A stretch of DNA of 64,000 nucleotides, taken from positions 868,001-932,000 of the forward strand of contig NZ_JAVDSB010000001.1 of NCBI RefSeq assembly GCF_031455095.1, given 5' to 3'. The translations under genes and the position numbers were made by a program. The DNA is from Paenibacillus_E qinlingensis_A (GTDB taxonomy: Bacteria > Bacillota > Bacilli > Paenibacillales > NBRC-103111). Shown here in pieces: positions 63,245 to 64,000 of the stretch. The notes under the pieces are model-generated. The model searched no databases and was not told where the DNA came from. It saw only the letters and a list, made by a program, of their open reading frames with translations. The first letter of the stretch is position 1. Each line of letters begins with the position of its first letter.

Positions 63245-64000
63245 ATGATGACGTTGAAAGCTGTGCTTTTTGATTTGGATGATACGCTATTATGGGATGA
63301 TCGTAGTGTGGAGGAAGCCTTTACTGCAACTTGTGAAGAAGCAGCGAAGCATGTCGATGTAAAACCTGAGGAATTAGAAGCGTCTGTTCGTAAAGAAGCA
63401 AGAAGTTTGTATGAATCTTTTGAGACGTTCCCATTTACGAAAATGATTGGGATTAATCCATTTGAAGGACTATGGGCTAACTTCACGCAAGGCGAAGATG
63501 AGAACTTCCGTAAGTTAGAGAAGCTAGCGCCAGGCTACCGCACGGAATCGTGGACAAGAGGATTAGCAGCGCTTGGGATCGAGAATCGTGAGCTGGGCTA
63601 CAAGCTAGGTGAGTTTTTTGCAGCTGAGCGTCGCAGTCGTCCTTATGTATATGAAGAAACGTTCCGCGTGTTAGACGCGTTGAAGGGTAACTACAAGCTA
63701 CTTCTTCTGACGAATGGTTCACCAGATCTTCAAAAAGAGAAATTAGCAGGTGTTCCTGCGATTGCTTCTTACTTTGATCACATCGTAATTTCAGGTGAAT
63801 TCGGTCAAGGGAAGCCAGCTGCGGCTATTTTCAACTATGCATTAGGGCTGCTTGAGATCAATGCTGAGGAAGGCATTATGATTGGGGACAAGCTAACGAC
63901 AGATATTTTGGGTTCGGGAAGCATCGGTATGCGCAATATTTGGATTAATCACCACGGACTACAAAGTGGCGATGAAATCGTACCTGCTTACGAAGTAAGC
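63245..64000 (+). CDS. HAD-superfamily phosphatase (3' partial)
   Basis: The frame is open to the window end without a stop. HAD motifs are visible: DLDDT (motif I), LLTNGS (II), the Lys in GQGKPAA (III) and GDKLTTDI (IV). An alpha-helical cap with repeated Glu/Ala helices (about 20-115) lies between motifs I and II, as in class I cap enzymes such as YjjG or YsaA. AAGGGG precedes the ATG pair at 63245. It probably dephosphorylates a small metabolite or modified nucleotide. Confidence 0.88.
   Translation, partial: MMTLKAVLFDLDDTLLWDDRSVEEAFTATCEEAAKHVDVKPEELEASVRKEARSLYESFETFPFTKMIGINPFEGLWANFTQGEDENFRKLEKLAPGYRTESWTRGLAALGIENRELGYKLGEFFAAERRSRPYVYEETFRVLDALKGNYKLLLLTNGSPDLQKEKLAGVPAIASYFDHIVISGEFGQGKPAAAIFNYALGLLEINAEEGIMIGDKLTTDILGSGSIGMRNIWINHHGLQSGDEIVPAYEVS

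Overview
The window is a contiguous stretch of chromosome from an endospore-forming Bacillota, most likely Paenibacillus or a close relative. It carries a GerABC-type germination receptor, cotE and spoVK. It also has Bacillus-style LexA and GlnR regulation and the gene order cotE-mutS-mutL-miaA-hfq, spoVK-hflX-ynbB-glnR-glnA and lexA|yneA-ynzC known from Bacillus subtilis. The Paenibacillus placement is inference, resting on copper-amine-oxidase-like stalk domains, many solo secreted proteins and dense bidirectional terminators. I saw no rRNA, tRNA, CRISPR array, insertion sequence or prophage.

Region 1 (1-7005) is an exopolysaccharide operon like B. subtilis ydaJKLMN: a membrane protein cut by the window edge, a DUF2334 deacetylase-like protein, a family 2 glycosyltransferase, a BcsB-like protein and a degenerate GGDEF protein that keeps a c-di-GMP I-site. 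Region 2 (7074-12894) has a gerABC operon, a small degenerate collagen-like protein, a Cse60-like protein, an AhpD-like CxxC protein and two small Cys-rich proteins, one of them only 52 residues. A perfect Fur box here has no obvious target. Region 3 (12964-24431) holds a GH18 enzyme with six N-terminal repeats, then a two-component system followed by a lipoprotein, a MacA/MacB-type exporter and a large secreted beta-repeat protein. A PhoP-like direct repeat lies between the sensor kinase and the exporter genes.

Region 4 (24437-31075) has carbonic anhydrase, an Fe-S-type scaffold protein, an M32 carboxypeptidase, a nitrate/sulfonate/taurine-type ABC importer and an aromatic-acid-exporter-like protein. 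Region 5 (31190-41956) is the spore coat and DNA repair block: cotE, a phage-type COOH-NH2 ligase, mutS, an S41 protease, mutL, an RsmJ-like methyltransferase, miaA and hfq. Region 6 (42011-51375) has a class A penicillin-binding protein, a lipoprotein cyclophilin, an esterase, YdcF, a short-chain dehydrogenase, two acetyltransferases, lipoate ligase and spoVK.

Region 7 (51434-55518) is a Fur-controlled efeUOB iron-uptake operon. Region 8 (55730-64000) has hflX, ynbB, glnR-glnA with a clear GlnR operator, ampS, then divergent lexA and yneA sharing four LexA boxes, ynzC and a HAD phosphatase cut by the window end. Start codons were chosen from Shine-Dalgarno spacing, so several differ from the longest possible frame. 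GC content changes sharply inside mutS and ynbB, suggesting mosaic ancestry or local composition effects.
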